The notes: generated by a model not told the origin, from the sequence alone. A stretch of 64,000 nt of DNA from Isoetes taiwanensis (GCA_021234155.1 JAJEKV010000423.1:1-64000); one strand, 5' to 3'; shown: positions 1 to 11,945, numbered from the stretch's first letter. Program-made: numbers and translations.

Positions 1-472
1 CTCTGTAGCTCAGGGGGCAAAAAATGTGTTTGAACTTTTTGAAAGGCGTGACCTGATGATACGATAAGTTAACCGGAAGGTGGCGACAAAGTCCGGTTTC
101 GGTGATTGTTGCCCCGTCCACGATCTACGACTTGAGTCACGAATATGGGGATAACTTTAGGTGTCACGGACAATATGGCGGAGGTTGAAGCATAACGGGA
201 TCGCGTGGCACTCTGCGTGGTGAAAAAAAGAGGTTCTTTGAGTTTCCTCAGCGGTGGTTGCTTCATGGCGGCGTGTACATCTGGGGGCTGCGGGAGGTTC
301 GGCGTCTGAAAAAGTGATCAACCACGTTGGATTCGATTGCAAGGAGCCAGGTAAGGGTCAAACAAAAGCAGCCACGGCTGAGTCACGATCAAGTCATTTC
401 TCCCCAAGGATCGGCATATTGGGGTAGGATGATGAGGCAGACTTCGCGGAGTGGGCCTGAACTTGATAAATA

Positions 473-934
473 TTAAAGTCCTCGAGGAATCGGTGTCGGA
501 GAGAGGGTTCGGCATTGTCGTGAAATGATTTTACTTTGTTTCCAAGTCCATGGTGGCATTGAGGGTGACCATCGGTGATGACTAAGCGCCCGATCGTGGC
601 CCGGTAATGGATACTTTTGGCACTGGCGGAGAAAGGTGCTGCCGACCAACATTTCATAATCACTGGATCTTCTCGACCTTCCAAACACCAAATTCAAGGG
701 GAATGAGAGATCACCAATGTTGATGTGAAGAAAGGCGTGATGCCTTGAGGTCTCGTGATATGGCCATTGCCAATTTGATGTCGTATGGGGCCGCGATAGA
801 GTTGTTTGATGCCCATTTGTTTTGCGGAGTTTATCGGTGATGAGATTGACCGCGCTACCTCCATCAATTTGAACATGATTGACTTGTTGATTGCCGTGGC
901 ATGTACCGTGGGAGTAGAGGTATACTTGACCCAA
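473..934 (-). pseudogene. Retropepsin-like aspartyl protease remnant
   Basis: The minus-strand frame contains HVQIDGGSAVNLIT at about 871-830, followed about 40 residues later by YEMLVGSTFL. This matches the two conserved blocks of a retroviral-type aspartyl protease (active-site loop, then the flap-distal LLG-like strand). The active-site triplet is DGG instead of DTG or DSG. That variant may occur naturally in some plant elements, or it may be decay. The segment follows gag in the expected order. Confidence 0.6.
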
Positions 935-1884
935 GCAAAAACGATCGGGGGTGGTAGCTTGGTCCTTGAGAGCGGGGGACGAGTTTCAAAATTGTGGCCA
1001 AGCTTAAAGGGAATTTTGATTTTGGCTAGCTCCTCTTGGAGTTCAGAGGCACATGAGAAAAAGGATCGGTGGATCCACAAGTGCGGGGAGTGCGTGGTAA
1101 AGCGACAACTTCTTTGAGTAGGTCAACCTCTGCGGTGATATTGGGATATATCGAGGCGTGGAGGTTGAGGCGTGGAAGGTGCGTCTTGTCTTTGTTGAGC
1201 TCTCGTGGTGGCATGGACATTAGCCAACGCGGGCGGCCTTGGCCCGGCTTGCATGAGGTTCAAAATGCTTTGGCGAACTTTAGGCATGACATTCGGCATG
1301 AGTTTCTCAAGTCGATGCAAAATGGACCTTTTGTCTTTACATGAGGAATTGCGTCGGCAAAGGCGGGTTCGTGCCATTAGGAATAATGGGTAAAGGGGCG
1401 TGGCATACAGTGCAGCGTGAAACCAAACCAACCCAATTTGATGGCTGGACTATAGGATTAAGAGCCTGAAAAATTTCTTCGTGCTTGTTGATCCATCGAG
1501 GTTGATTGGCGGGAGCTGGTTGATAAGCGTGATTTGCCGAGGCGAAGGTGGCTTCGAAGAAACGGGGCCGGGCCTTGTTTGCCATTAGCAATCGAGTTGG
1601 TAAGGCGGAGGCGGACTGATGTGAATACGATTGGTGCGAAGCGCACCTGAACTTGTGGGAGTTGAGGACACGCAGGTGGTGGTATGACCCCATTCTTGCC
1701 GGTGATAACAGCTTTTGAAGGATCAAAGGGAGGGCGTGTGTTGGGTCCCCGTTGTGGCTCTGTGGCGATAGTGTTGATTGGGTTGCGCTGAGGGTGGGTG
1801 GCTAGCGATAGTGCGATTGGTCCGAGGTGTTGTTTGCACTTGATAAACCATCTTGTTGCGGAAAGGTGTAGGATGAGTGCGAGT

Positions 1885-2590
1885 GCACTCTTCCGTGGCA
1901 TGATTGCACATGTTGCATCGTTTACAATGGCGGGCCATTGGTGGAGTTGCACTCATTCGCCAAGTGGCCTTGATATTTCTGAGATATGGCACCGAATCAT
2001 TGCGCCCGGATTGGCGTGTTGAGGTTGAACGGCCGATGCAGGGAACCATGGCGGGTGGAATGAAAGGGAGCTCTGAAGAGTCACGCCACGGGAGGAAACA
2101 TTGGCCCGAAAGTGATTGACAAGATCGATAGCACTGCTCCAAAGTCTTGGTAGCGGTATTCGGTCATGAGTCCGATAGGCTGGAGGAAGTCCTTGGAGAA
2201 ACCGGACCAAGATCTCGGCTCTGTGTGGGGTACTCCTTGAGTTTCTTGGCGAGAATGTGAAGACGATACGCAAAATCCCGAAGGCGGACTCGTGGTGGGC
2301 TCTTGTTGAAGGTCATTGAGTTGCTTGAGATGAAGTTGATCATCATCCGTGGTCCCATAGTGAGAAAAAAGCGGTTTTCATTTGGGACCAATCTTGTTTC
2401 CAAAGTGGCTTTTGTTGGACATGAGCCATTGATGAGGGGAGCCACGCAATGTGGTGGAAAAGATGTGGAATTTCAATTGAGGGTTGCGCATGACCATTCG
2501 GGGACAGCGAGCCTCAAATTCTTCCATGTGGGCCTGAGCACTTTGGTCTAAAGGTTTGCCTTTCGTGTTGCCAAAGGTGGGATAAGTCAA
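1885..2590 (-). pseudogene. Retrotransposon gag remnant with zinc knuckle
   Basis: From 2590 to 2378 the minus strand encodes a gag-like stretch with the pattern HMEEFEARCPRM, FSTTLRGSPHQWL, as in the capsid region of plant LTR elements. The following frame gives RDFAYRLHILAKKL, also gag-like, but only after a frame change. At 1926-1885 a perfect zinc knuckle CX2CX4HX4C (CKRCNMCNHATEEC) would bind RNA. At least two frameshifts separate these blocks, so no intact gag protein can be made. Confidence 0.7.
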
Positions 2591-3320
2591 CTTAAGGGTC
2601 AGAAAGGTAGAGGTAAAAGTCTTTGGGCTGGGCGGGGAACATGATAGTGAGGATATTGAGGTGGAGTTGGAGGTGGTATGGTGCCGGAAAGACCCTACTT
2701 AAGGGGTGGCTGAGGTGGAGGTCTTTGGAGGTGCTGATCATTGGTTTTGAGGTGCAGCAAGAGTGTAAGCAGGAAGAGCGGTGGGAAAGGTAGGGAAGGG
2801 AAATTCACGGGGGAGGAGCAAAAGAGACATGTGGATATCCCTGTCCCCCGTGGGAGATGATGGTTGTGAAGGCGAGGCGTATGGCGGAAGAGTGATGGAT
2901 GAAGGCATGTTCGGGGTATGAAAGTAAGGTTGAGCAGGTGGAGCGGATAGGGCTCGATAGTGATGAGGAGGCCGAGGTCATGAGCAATGTTTGCACGCTT
3001 GAGGCGGAGAATTGGGACGAGACATGACACGAGGGGTGGGTGGCGCCGACCGAGGCCCTAGACCGAATGTGGCCTCCCTCAATGTCATAAGCGCATCCAT
3101 ACATGTCACGAACAGCTTCCCTTCGATGATGGCGCTCCAGGCGGTATGCGGGAAAGAAGTTCTTCGGCGTGAAGTTTCGCGGCGGACATGGCGGCGAAGA
3201 AAGGAAAAACTAATCGAACCCGGCGGCCCGGCGGCGGTGTTTGGGGGTGCGGGTTTGGGAACTCTGCAAGACAGCCCTCTGTGAGGACCCTTGGATCTAA
3301 GGAGAATCCGGGGGGGACTA

Positions 3321-3831
3321 TGTCACGCGGGATTTGCAAGAAAAAAGAACAAGAAGAAGAAAACGAGAACAAGAGAGAACATTGAGAGGAAAATGATAAG
3401 CTTCCTTGATATCAATGATGAACATACATGAGCTCTAATCGAGAGAAGACCGAAGAGAGACAAGACTCAAAACTCATCTAAAACTCATGTGCTAGCTCTA
3501 CTCATATATATAGTACAATGGCCTTTGGCCCAATATAGACACTCGGGTGATCTCGGTGCCGACTCTGGAAGGAGGCGATTCTTGAGGAATGTTGGCGGTG
3601 CCTCTTGAAGTGCCTCGAATCCTGGCCGACGGCGAGGCGGTGGCGCGGCCAAATCACTTGTCCGGCGGCGCCTCTTGTTGACGGACCTTGAGGCTTTGGC
3701 TTTGCGTGGTCTGCTACCTTGGTCTTCTCTGAGCTTTTTGATGGCTGACCGTGGGCATGCGTGGATCCTTAAGCTTGACCTGGTCCGTCGTATGCATGAA
3801 TAGTCCTGAACCAGGAGGCACAGGACTAACA
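3321..3831 (-). repeat. Candidate 5' LTR
   Basis: On the minus strand the segment begins TGTTAGTCCTG and can be closed at GTGACA, giving TG...CA ends and about 511 bp. It contains a TATA-like box followed by a T/C-rich stretch typical of an R-U5 region. I found no convincing primer-binding site (it should begin TGG) just inside the boundary, and the partner LTR is outside the window. The exact ends are therefore provisional. Confidence 0.45.
3501..3514 (-). promoter_or_regulatory. TATA-like box in the LTR
   Basis: The minus strand reads ACTATATATATGAG. It lies within the candidate LTR, upstream of the pyrimidine-rich leader, where the retrotransposon promoter would be expected. Confidence 0.4.
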
Positions 3832-4234
3832 CTAATACTCCTGTTGTGTGTGCAAACCCAGAACAACATCAAGTTCTAATATATCCCATCTTCCTTTCTT
3901 GCTTATGTTGTTAATATACTCTATCATAATGAATGCCATATGATTAGGAATAGCTCGGTCCTTATTCTAGTTTATAATAAATCTTCAAAATGCCTATTAC
4001 TTTGTAGTTGGCAGAGAGGTTCTCATTCTGGTTTATAATAAATTCTCGGTGCACATATCTAAACCAGCAGTGCGCTTGCTTTGTTTGATTGATTCAACAG
4101 AGCACAAAAAAGACCCCAGGTTTGTCTTATCACCCTTTTTTCCTACTTTACTCATCCCATTTGCTTCTTTTAATAGATGCATGCATAGGCCAATGCGGTG
4201 GATTATTCCAATAGAGATTGTTACAGCCACAACT
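3832..4234. other. AT-rich spacer
   Basis: No reading frame, RNA gene or repeat worth naming was seen. The only open frames are short, overlapping and of no recognisable family. Confidence 0.5.
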
Positions 4235-4780
4235 TTAGGGCTTTTTTTAGATTAAAAAAGGGCCTTCGAAACATGCCAACTAAGCCACATGAAGTTAAAT
4301 GAACTACCAATCAGAAATCAGAGCCTGACGGGTCCAGTCAGCAAAACTGTTATAACTAACTCACTGGATCACATTTTCTAGTATAACTATTGATAGAAAA
4401 GTCCAAATGAGCTCTGCTTTAGTGCAATAGATAGATCTCATTGAGATCTTTCCAACCTTAGGTGCTTTGCATATATTTTAACCACTTATGATTGTCAAAA
4501 CTCCAAAAAATATGGTTTTTGCCATTTTTTACTATCTTACAGGGTTAAAAGATATGCAAACCACCCAAGGTTGAAAAGATCTCAACGAGATCTATCTATT
4601 GCGCCAAACAAGAGCTCATTTGGACTTTTCTATCAACACTTATGCTAGAAAATGTGATCCAGTGAGTTAGTTATAACTGTTTTGCTGACTGGATTCCCAG
4701 TTCTGTTTTCTGATTGGTAGTTCATATAGCTTAGTCAGCGGTTCTTAGAAGGCCCTTTTATGATCTCAAAAAATCCCTAA
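4235..4780. mobile_element. Inverted-repeat (foldback) element, 546 bp
   Basis: Two long arms are near mirror images around a short spacer at about 4500-4540. The left arm contains TAACTCACTGGATCACATTT and the right arm AAATGTGATCCAGTGAGTTA; flanking blocks such as GATAGATCTCATTGAGATC also match across the centre. Both ends can be aligned to TTAGGG...CCCTAA at 4235 and 4780. No coding sequence is present and I found no clear target duplication. This looks like a foldback or long-TIR MITE. Transcripts would fold into a hairpin with arms of more than 200 nt. Confidence 0.75.
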
Positions 4781-6226
4781 TGATCTGCAGTACAGGTCAA
4801 ATGGCAAAAAATTTTGTTCGAGAGCAATTGTTTTGCTACATGATAATTTGCTTCCTTGCAGTGTGCTTTAGAATCACAATGGTAACATCTTTCTAATTAA
4901 CTAAGGGTTTTCTCATTCAATTCCGCTTCTTAGTTCATTTGTGAGCATGCAAAACAAAATAGTAGTTTCTGTGCAATTCTATCTTCAAGTTTATGCAATA
5001 TTTGTTCCTTTTTCTTCCTCAATCAATACCGCAACACCAGATGAGACCACTGATCCTGATATCCATGTATTTTTTCCAACTTCAAAAAGGCGAGTGTGCA
5101 TACATTTATTAGGTTTTGCCACATTTTCTGTCACAAATAGTCAGTGAAATTCCTGACTTCAGAGAGTTTTTTTTGTATTCTTCAATATTGTTTCCTTGCT
5201 CCAGATCTGATTCCCCTTCATAATCGGCTCCCAAGTTTAAGTACCAGCCAAGGAATGAGGCGACATGCTTCTTCATCATGCACTCTTCTTTCTTCCTGTC
5301 AGCATTTCCAGCTTTGTGTCTGCTGCGTTTCTTTCCAAAGTATGGAAGAGATTTGTTTTCTCAACACGTGGCTTCCAGTTGAAGAGGGGCCAGAGAGAAA
5401 AATGACCAGCTTTCTTCTCCCTGTTTGCTCACAAATGTTTTTTGCCTAGAACATAGTTTTTGGGAGGTCTATGGGAGGCTTTGGCATTGGGAGGACATCT
5501 GTGGAGGCTTTCCCGTTCAGTGCACGTAAGAACATGTAATACCATTTTGAATTTGAGGTTCAGGCCTCTGTATGCGCACTATTCTACTGGAGTTGCATTT
5601 GAAGAGCCTGGAACTTTGCAAAGTCAAAGATAAGATGCTTTGCTCCTTATTTAGATCATAGGGCTCAATTTTTTGTCAAACAAAAATGCATGGAAGGAGT
5701 TGAGTATCTCTGCAAACTAACATTTCCAAGTTGTCCCTATGGTTAATGCATGGAATATTCAAATCGGCTACATTCCACTACTCTTACGGTAAAAGGCCAA
5801 TACCTCTTTCATTCATAAGGCATTTTAGATTTAGAATTACCCACTTGCCTTTTTGTATGTGCTGCATTCTTGAATTTCCTTTGGAAGATATAGATTGCTA
5901 AAAGTTTCATGTTGTTTTAGAGCCTTCTATTCGAATTACGTAGCTTTCACATAAGTTGTAGCTCTAAATCCAGAAAGGTCATTGTTTGATTGCAGCAAGT
6001 GGAGTGTGAATCAGCTTGGGAATAACCAGATTCCTTTTTAGAATGCGTTGGATTTGGCCTTTATGCACCCTCCTGGAATTCCCCTTTTTTTCTCACAAGA
6101 TGTGCAATGCAATCTGGGCCTAGAGTGCTCTAGGATTTGCCCAAATGCTCACTGCAAATGGGAACCAATGCCTAGGGCCTGAAGCAATCTTTCAAGAAGC
6201 CTTTTCTTTGAGTTTGAACATGATGG

Positions 6227-6417
6227 TACAAGCACAAGGTAACTTTGATATGTTTAGAACTTTATTTCGTGCTTTTTAGTTCTTCTACATTCTAATCTTT
6301 TTCGTACTAAACTTAATAGAGGAGCTAAGCACAAGATAAGTTTGGTATGTTTAAGACTTCGTTTCTTGCTTTTCTGTTCTTCTACATTCTAATCTTTTTG
6401 TACTAGACTTAATAAAG
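6227..6417. repeat. Tandem duplication, about 97-bp period
   Basis: Two diverged copies both contain TTCTTCTACATTCTAATCTT and begin with AGCACAAGRTAA. They lie head to tail. Confidence 0.7.
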
Positions 6418-6602
6418 AAACCACTTTGCTTTAATTCAAAATAAGTCTTTTCAGTGGAAACCAGCCTGCATACTAGGATACTTTTGTGGTCCTCCCCTTG
6501 GGTGTAGGGGACTGCATTGTTTTGACTTCCTAAAGCTTAGACGTTGACACTTTGGTTCTTAAGAAATTACTAACATGTCTATGACATTCTGTTCACTGTT
6601 AA

Positions 6603-6795
6603 TACACAAATGTGCAACAAGTTGCAGTAGCTTTAATGACATACCTTAGGAGGCTTCTAGATATTCTGGGTTTTTGCATTTTGATGTGACTTAACGTGTA
6701 TTTATTACAAATGTACAGCCTTAAGAGTTGCAATAGCTTTAATGACATAGCTTAGGCCAGGCTGCTAGATTCTTGGCTTTCTGCATTTTGATACT
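6603..6795. repeat. Tandem duplication, about 105-bp period
   Basis: Two diverged copies share AGCTTTAATGACATA, CTTAGG and GCATTTTGAT in the same order. Confidence 0.65.
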
Positions 6796-7230
6796 TAAAT
6801 TGAAGACATGGACAAAGAAGATGTCCTCTCTATTTCCAGCTTCAGCTACATGCCCTTTTGGAATGCTTTTGAATTTTCTAGGCCTACACATTTGAATGTG
6901 AATTGCCTAGAAGTTGCCTTTGTTCAAGTTATAGAATGTTCTAATCCTTTAGTCTTTCATTACGTTCCTAATTATAATGTACTTATTTTTGTGCCACCTT
7001 ATCAAGAGAATGCCTGACTTGAATCTCATTTGTCCTGAGCTAATTTGTGGTTGTCTTTCACTGTAGAAGGCAGTATGTGGATGGTGCATACACATAGCAT
7101 GCCTACAATGAATGGGCGTTTGGAGTCTGCTATGAAAGTGTTCTCTACTACCTTTTGTGCACTTAACCAAATATATCAATTTGCTATAAAGTCTCAATTG
7201 CAAAAGATCTTATGTGCCAGAAACTACATT

Positions 7231-7455
7231 AAATGTTCAATCTTTAAAGTTCAACAATAGCATGAGGAGAATTTTTCCAAAATTAATAGTCAATCAGACT
7301 GCTTTTTTATTTACGCAGGCTTATTTGCTACATCACTGGATTAATTGCTCAATCCGGAAAGTTTCAGCAATAGCATGAAGAGAATTGTTCCAAAATAAAT
7401 AGTCATCGCATCAATTTTTCTTTTGCATATGCTTATTTGCTATATGACTGTGTCA
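7231..7455. repeat. Tandem duplication, 113-bp period
   Basis: Two head-to-tail copies share CAATAGCATGARGAGAAT, TTCCAAAATWAATAGTCA and GCTTATTTGCTA in the same order. Confidence 0.7.
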
Positions 7456-8748
7456 TTCCCATATGTCCAATGCTTTCTTATAAGGTGGTAACTAACTGGT
7501 GTTCTCTAGATTTGAATGCATTGAGGTTCTTCACATTCCAATGAACTCTGAGAGCAATCCATCCATTTGAGCAGCCTCCTATCGAGATTCATCATTGAAT
7601 AAGACATGACTCAGAAAATTTGGAGCCATTCCATAGGATGAATAATTATATTGCATGCAAATGTAATGAGGTTATCAACTCTGACAATTTCAAAATTGCA
7701 GGCAATTGTAATGAGCACATCAAGATCATCTAATACAAGCCAAATACGTGAGGGCCATTTTCACTTGGAGCAAGAAACAGAACCAGACTTCAAATTGAAG
7801 TTAGCAAATTCATCCCAATAGTGAATCAAACAAAATGGAAAGTCAAATTGCATCATTTGAGGGTTCTCATGATTCCTTGAACCTAGGATCGAAATGCCAA
7901 CAAAATGAAGTTAATCCTTTTAGATATCTTTTAGTTATATATTACAATTTGCAATTTATTTTGTAGCATAGATGCTCGTATTTTTTAAAATAGTTTAGAA
8001 ATAGTAATTTGACAAAAGGTTTGTCATTGGTTTATCTTACAATTTGGAATTTGTTCTGTGATACATATGGTCTTATTTTTGTCAAAACAGTGTGTTAACG
8101 TTCTTAATAAAATAGCTACCTTGCTCAATAGATGCATGTTTTCTAAAGTCAGCAGAGGAAAATTAATCAATTGAAATTGCTTGATGGGTAGCTAAATCTC
8201 ATATTTGCAAGCAATAGTCAAGTTCTATTAACCAATTTTGAGTTGTTACCCTAGGTTTCCATAGGTTTTAAGTTGGTTTCCCTAGGTTTTAAACTGTCAA
8301 AAAATATTTCCGATATTAGAAAAATTGGATAAGTTTTGTTAGCATAATTTTGGGTCTGAGTTTTTCGGATATGCAGGCTGAATTAGGACGACGAGGTCTT
8401 AAGCAACACAGGAAATATGAGCTACTTTCTTAGCAAGTGCCTTTAACATTTAACTCCATCAGAAGTCGTAGTCATAGATTGAAAAGAAATATTTGCAACA
8501 TGCAATTTCTTCTCGAAGTAACTCATAGTAGCTTATCATGTAATTGTCCACTAGCCCATGTTAGGACTTCGCTAGAACATCTATTAATTAGAAATCACAT
8601 GTTAAAAGTAGACTACCTCAAAAGTTTGCTCTAGATGAATAGTGCGTAAAATATTCACATTATCCACATCCAAAAATGCTTAGCAGACACTTCTCATGCT
8701 TGACATTGTTCAACAAGCCCGCCTTCAAAAATAACAGATTGTTACAAA

Positions 8749-8776
8749 GCCCGGCAACGCCGGGCAATGTTACTAG
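8749..8776 (+). mobile_element. Helitron-type 3' terminus
   Basis: A perfect GC-rich hairpin, GCCCGGC-AAC-GCCGGGC (8749-8765), is followed after 7 nt by CTAG (8773-8776) and then T. This is the Helitron 3' signature: a short hairpin near the terminus, CTRR at the end, and insertion before a T. The surrounding DNA is strongly AT-rich, so the GC-rich hairpin stands out. The 5' end was not found and no RepHel protein is present, so any element is non-autonomous. Confidence 0.6.
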
Positions 8777-9253
8777 TATAATTATTAAGGTGGATCCTGC
8801 AATGCTGTTGGTTAGTCTCGCCAAAGATTATATTTGCTCCATCATGAAATCATTTAGGATCCAATCTTTCTCGAAGGTTTCAGAGAATTTCTTCCATTTG
8901 ATTGTGCCTTCTTTCATTGTTCTCGTTTCCACAACAAATTTTTTCCACCGTATGGGTGTTGCGCTGGTCGACCTTGCAATTTTTACTTAAGGCCATATTT
9001 TTTGTGAGAACCTAGTTAGCTAAAAGGAATGAGGAGGTGCTTCATTGTTAATAAACTCGCAATGGTAGAACTAGGCTATTCTCAGCTTCTCATCTCCAAT
9101 CTCTTAGTTGCTCAACTGTTGTTGAGTGTGTGGACGAGGCTATGGTTTCTTGTGTAAGACTTAGTAACGAGTTAACCTTGTGTGACAGGTTTCATCAATT
9201 ACATACGTTCTTACAATTTCAAAATTGCATCGTAAGCATCGATGCTTGGGGAA
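8777..9253. other. Spacer downstream of the GST pseudogene
   Basis: Nothing beyond short chance reading frames was seen here. The stretch separates the Helitron-type terminus from the 3' end of the pseudogene on the other strand. Confidence 0.4.
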
Positions 9254-10098
9254 TCAATACCTCCTAAGCAGACTTCGTGTGCCAATATTTACAACAGAAG
9301 GGAGCAGAGCCCTCAGTTTTCCAAGTCTTGACATATATTGACCTACACAAGCCTTGAAGCTGGGAAGTTCTTTCACCTGGGTGCACCATCTCTTTTGCCA
9401 GTTTTAATAATTCAATGCGTGCAAGGATGGGGATGAACATGGCATCTGCCATAGAAAATGCATTTTCAGCCAAGTAATCACTAAAAGAGAGTTCCTTCTC
9501 AGCATCATCAAGCAGAGTAATAAGTTGCTCTTTATTTGCGACTCTGACCTCCCTATTTTTCAAGATATCCTCAAACGAGTGCATTTCATGCAATTTGATG
9601 ATATGATATTAAGTTGGCAAGGTCAGCGTTCTCAGCCATCCTTGCAATCACAACTTGTCTCTTAAACTTACTGAAGTGCCTAATATATTTTTCTGAAAGG
9701 TTGCTCAAGGTAGAAAGCTTTGGCTGCCAAGAATCAATTTTAAGCATCCATCAATTGACCACCTCTTTATCCACATTATCCCCACCTAAAGATGGACTAA
9801 AACTATCTACAAACCTGCAAAAGATAATTGAAAAAATAAGATAATCTAACATTAAAACTCCTTGAAGAAAGCTTGTGAATATGACTTACTTGATGATGGA
9901 AAGGCTACCTCTGAAGATGTTATTGCCATTCACAAGAACAGGGATATCACCAGCCGGGTTATCACGGAAAAACTCTGCATCTAAATTTCGGCCCTTCAAG
10001 GGATTTATACTCCTGGGACAATAGTCTAGTCCTTTTTCCTCCAAGGCAAGACGTGCTTTCTGGCTTTGAAGAGATGAAGGATGATGATAAAACTGCAT
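9254..10098 (-). pseudogene. Glutathione S-transferase, TCHQD class, pseudogene
   Basis: The first exon (10098-9890) starts MQFYHHPSSLQSQKARLALE and continues to DIPVLVNGN, the thioredoxin-fold glutathione-binding half. This closely resembles plant TCHQD-class GSTs, which are cytosolic glutathione transferases. A 75-bp GTAAGT...TTTTGCAG intron (9889-9815) follows. The second exon holds the helical C-terminal domain (QVVIARMAENADLA, then FSMADAMFIPILARIELL) and ends SLLRRY at 9254. Three lesions break it: an in-frame TGA at 9753-9751 replacing a normally charged residue in EVVxWM, a frameshift near 9597, and another near 9380. Gene order and intron are intact, so this is a decayed normal gene and not a retrocopy. 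Confidence 0.8.
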
Positions 10099-10438
10099 GG
10101 TTTCAAATCTTCTTGATAACTTAACTTGAATCTAAAGCAAGTCCTTGTGCATATGAATAATCTTCATGGGCAAAATCTGTTCTGTAAAAATAAATGCGAG
10201 TTCATTACAAACTCAGAATATCTGGACATTAAATCTTGAGAGGCACCCTTTTACATATCCATGTTAGTCACATAGACAATATTCATATTATGTGGTTCCT
10301 CTTTCTGGAATGGTCTGTTCTCAAAGAACAATATCCCCAAGAAACATCTACGAAGTGCAGAAACTTAAGCAAGCCTATTGCACATAATTTATAAATCTGG
10401 CTAAAGACAGAAGCAAAGGCACAAAGCTTAGGGCCGCT
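10099..10438. other. Upstream region of the GST pseudogene
   Basis: This should include the former promoter and 5' leader of the minus-strand GST. No specific element could be identified. Confidence 0.35.
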
Positions 10439-11040
10439 ATGGTAGCAGAGTTTGAGGCAAAACTAGCCCAAGAGAAAGAATGTGTGTCCACTTTGGAAAA
10501 TAAGGTTGTGAAGCTAGAAAACTCACTTGAAGCCACCGTTGGAAAAGCTAATACAACAGAGAGCAAAGTGACAGACTTAGAAACCCAACTCTCTAAAGCA
10601 ACATGCCGGTCGAAATGCAACTTTCGGTTCCCTTTGCGGTGAACAAAAGATATCTAAGCTTGAAGAACTGGCGAAAGTTTCCTCTCTGAAAGTGAGGCAA
10701 CAAGAGAAAGTAAATCATGCGAGCTTAAAAAGAGTTAGAGGAGCACCTGAGAAAAAGATCTCGCCTTGAAGCGGTTCCTAAAAGCAGCCTCCTATAAATC
10801 TGATACAATGGAAGCAGAGTTGGCCCAAGCTAAAACCAATGTTTCTTACTTCGAAGATCAAATTGCAGAGTTAAACACAAAATATGATACAACCCAGAGT
10901 AAATAAGCAGATTTACGTACCAAATTAGCAAAGACCGAGGGCGAGCTGTCCATGTTGGAAGCAAATCTTCGCGCCTCTGTTGAAAAAAGCCGGTAAATCG
11001 GAGGTTAAAGCCGCAGAACCGGAAATAGAGTAACCGTGAA
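10439..11040 (+). pseudogene. Coiled-coil protein remnant
   Basis: A 67-codon frame (AKLAQEKECVSTLENKVVKL and onward) is rich in Leu, Glu and Lys with heptad spacing. After frame changes the same style resumes at about 10800-10990 (EAELAQAKTNVSYFEDQIAE, then KLAKTEGELSMLEANLRAS), with a TAA at about 10903. The repeated coiled-coil modules suggest one originally longer protein. The family is not recognised; a host gene fragment and a structural protein of an LTR element are both possible. Confidence 0.5.
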
Positions 11041-11945
11041 TCGCATCTAATTTAGGAAAGGGCATGTCCATTTGGCGGTTTAAGAAGATCCAAAATCTCT
11101 GGAGCTTTCAACACTTATGAGCAATCTTGTAAAACAAAATGGCCTCAGAATAGCGTAGAATGCAAAAAACCCCAGATCAAGGCAAACTGCATCAAGGATG
11201 TCCAAGGCGTTAAGCAATCGATGAAACAGAAAGCGATGAAACAGATTTAAGGCTTCCTCGCCTTTTGGCCGGGACCTCTACATTTCGCATTACAAAAGCG
11301 AGCCTACATCTCCACCTTACGCCTTCGCCGATACAAGGAAACGGCCCCGGACCTTTGCCCCTCGCAACCCAACCAAAGCGGAGATCGCATCTCCACCTTC
11401 CGCCTGGCTCATGTGGAATCCACGCCGTCTAAGTGTATTGAGGGGTCCCTCAAATCTCAAAAGTCCACAGCCGTCCACAAGGAATATGCTACAACATTCT
11501 TCAATCACGGCCCTCTATGCGTCTTGCCCCATACTCCCCAGCGGTAACCCAAAAAAAAGGCATTGACGTGAGCTCTGGGCTGTCGTGGAATTTTATTAAA
11601 AAGGAAGACACCAAAGCTATTAAAAGGCACCAACCAAAGCTATTAGGAGCAAATCCGTCGGTATTGAGGAGCACTTGTCAAAAGATCTAGGTCCGGTGAT
11701 TTATTCCCACCTAATTGTCGGGATCCATCCATCCCCTGATGGTTTTCCAGCAGTTTGTGGTTTCCCCAGCAGTTTGTGGTTTCCCCTGATAGTTTCCCAG
11801 CAGTTTGTGGTTTCCCTAAATCTAAACTCCCGCTGCTTGTGGAATCAGAGAGCAACTCCCAACTCCGGAAGTTTCTAATTATTCGATTTGATTGGCTTAC
11901 GGCTAAAAGCCGGGCACTAACAGCCGCTCGTGGAATCTGGGCCTA
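11041..11945. other. Non-coding stretch with short repeats
   Basis: No credible gene was seen. An imperfect duplication with CATCTCCACCTT occurs near 11308 and 11390, and the short tandem repeat listed next lies within it. The 11280-11640 part is more GC-rich than its surroundings. Confidence 0.4.
11747..11815. repeat. Short tandem repeat, AGCAGTTTGTGGTTTCCC
   Basis: The 18-bp unit AGCAGTTTGTGGTTTCCC occurs three times, twice adjacent and once after a short variant unit. Confidence 0.75.

Larger units (their letters stand above)
1..3831 (-). mobile_element. Ty3/gypsy-like LTR retrotransposon, 5' half, decayed
   Basis: Reading the minus strand from 3831 down, there is an LTR-like segment, a leader, a broken gag with a CX2CX4HX4C zinc knuckle, and a retropepsin-like segment. 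This is the order expected of an LTR retrotransposon. The reading frame changes repeatedly, so the copy is dead. No reverse transcriptase or integrase is visible before the window edge, so the element should continue beyond base 1. Assignment to Ty3/gypsy rests on gag style and is moderate. Confidence 0.7.
4781..8748. other. AT-rich spacer, possibly Helitron interior
   Basis: No convincing gene was seen. The stretch is AT-rich with short random open frames only. It contains several roughly 100-bp tandem duplications, listed separately. It lies immediately upstream of a Helitron-type 3' end and might be the body of a non-autonomous Helitron, but I could not identify a 5' TC terminus. Confidence 0.4.

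Noticed and set aside
3300-3325. Primer-binding site of the LTR element
   Set aside because: The sequence just inside the candidate LTR does not begin TGG and matches no tRNA end I know.
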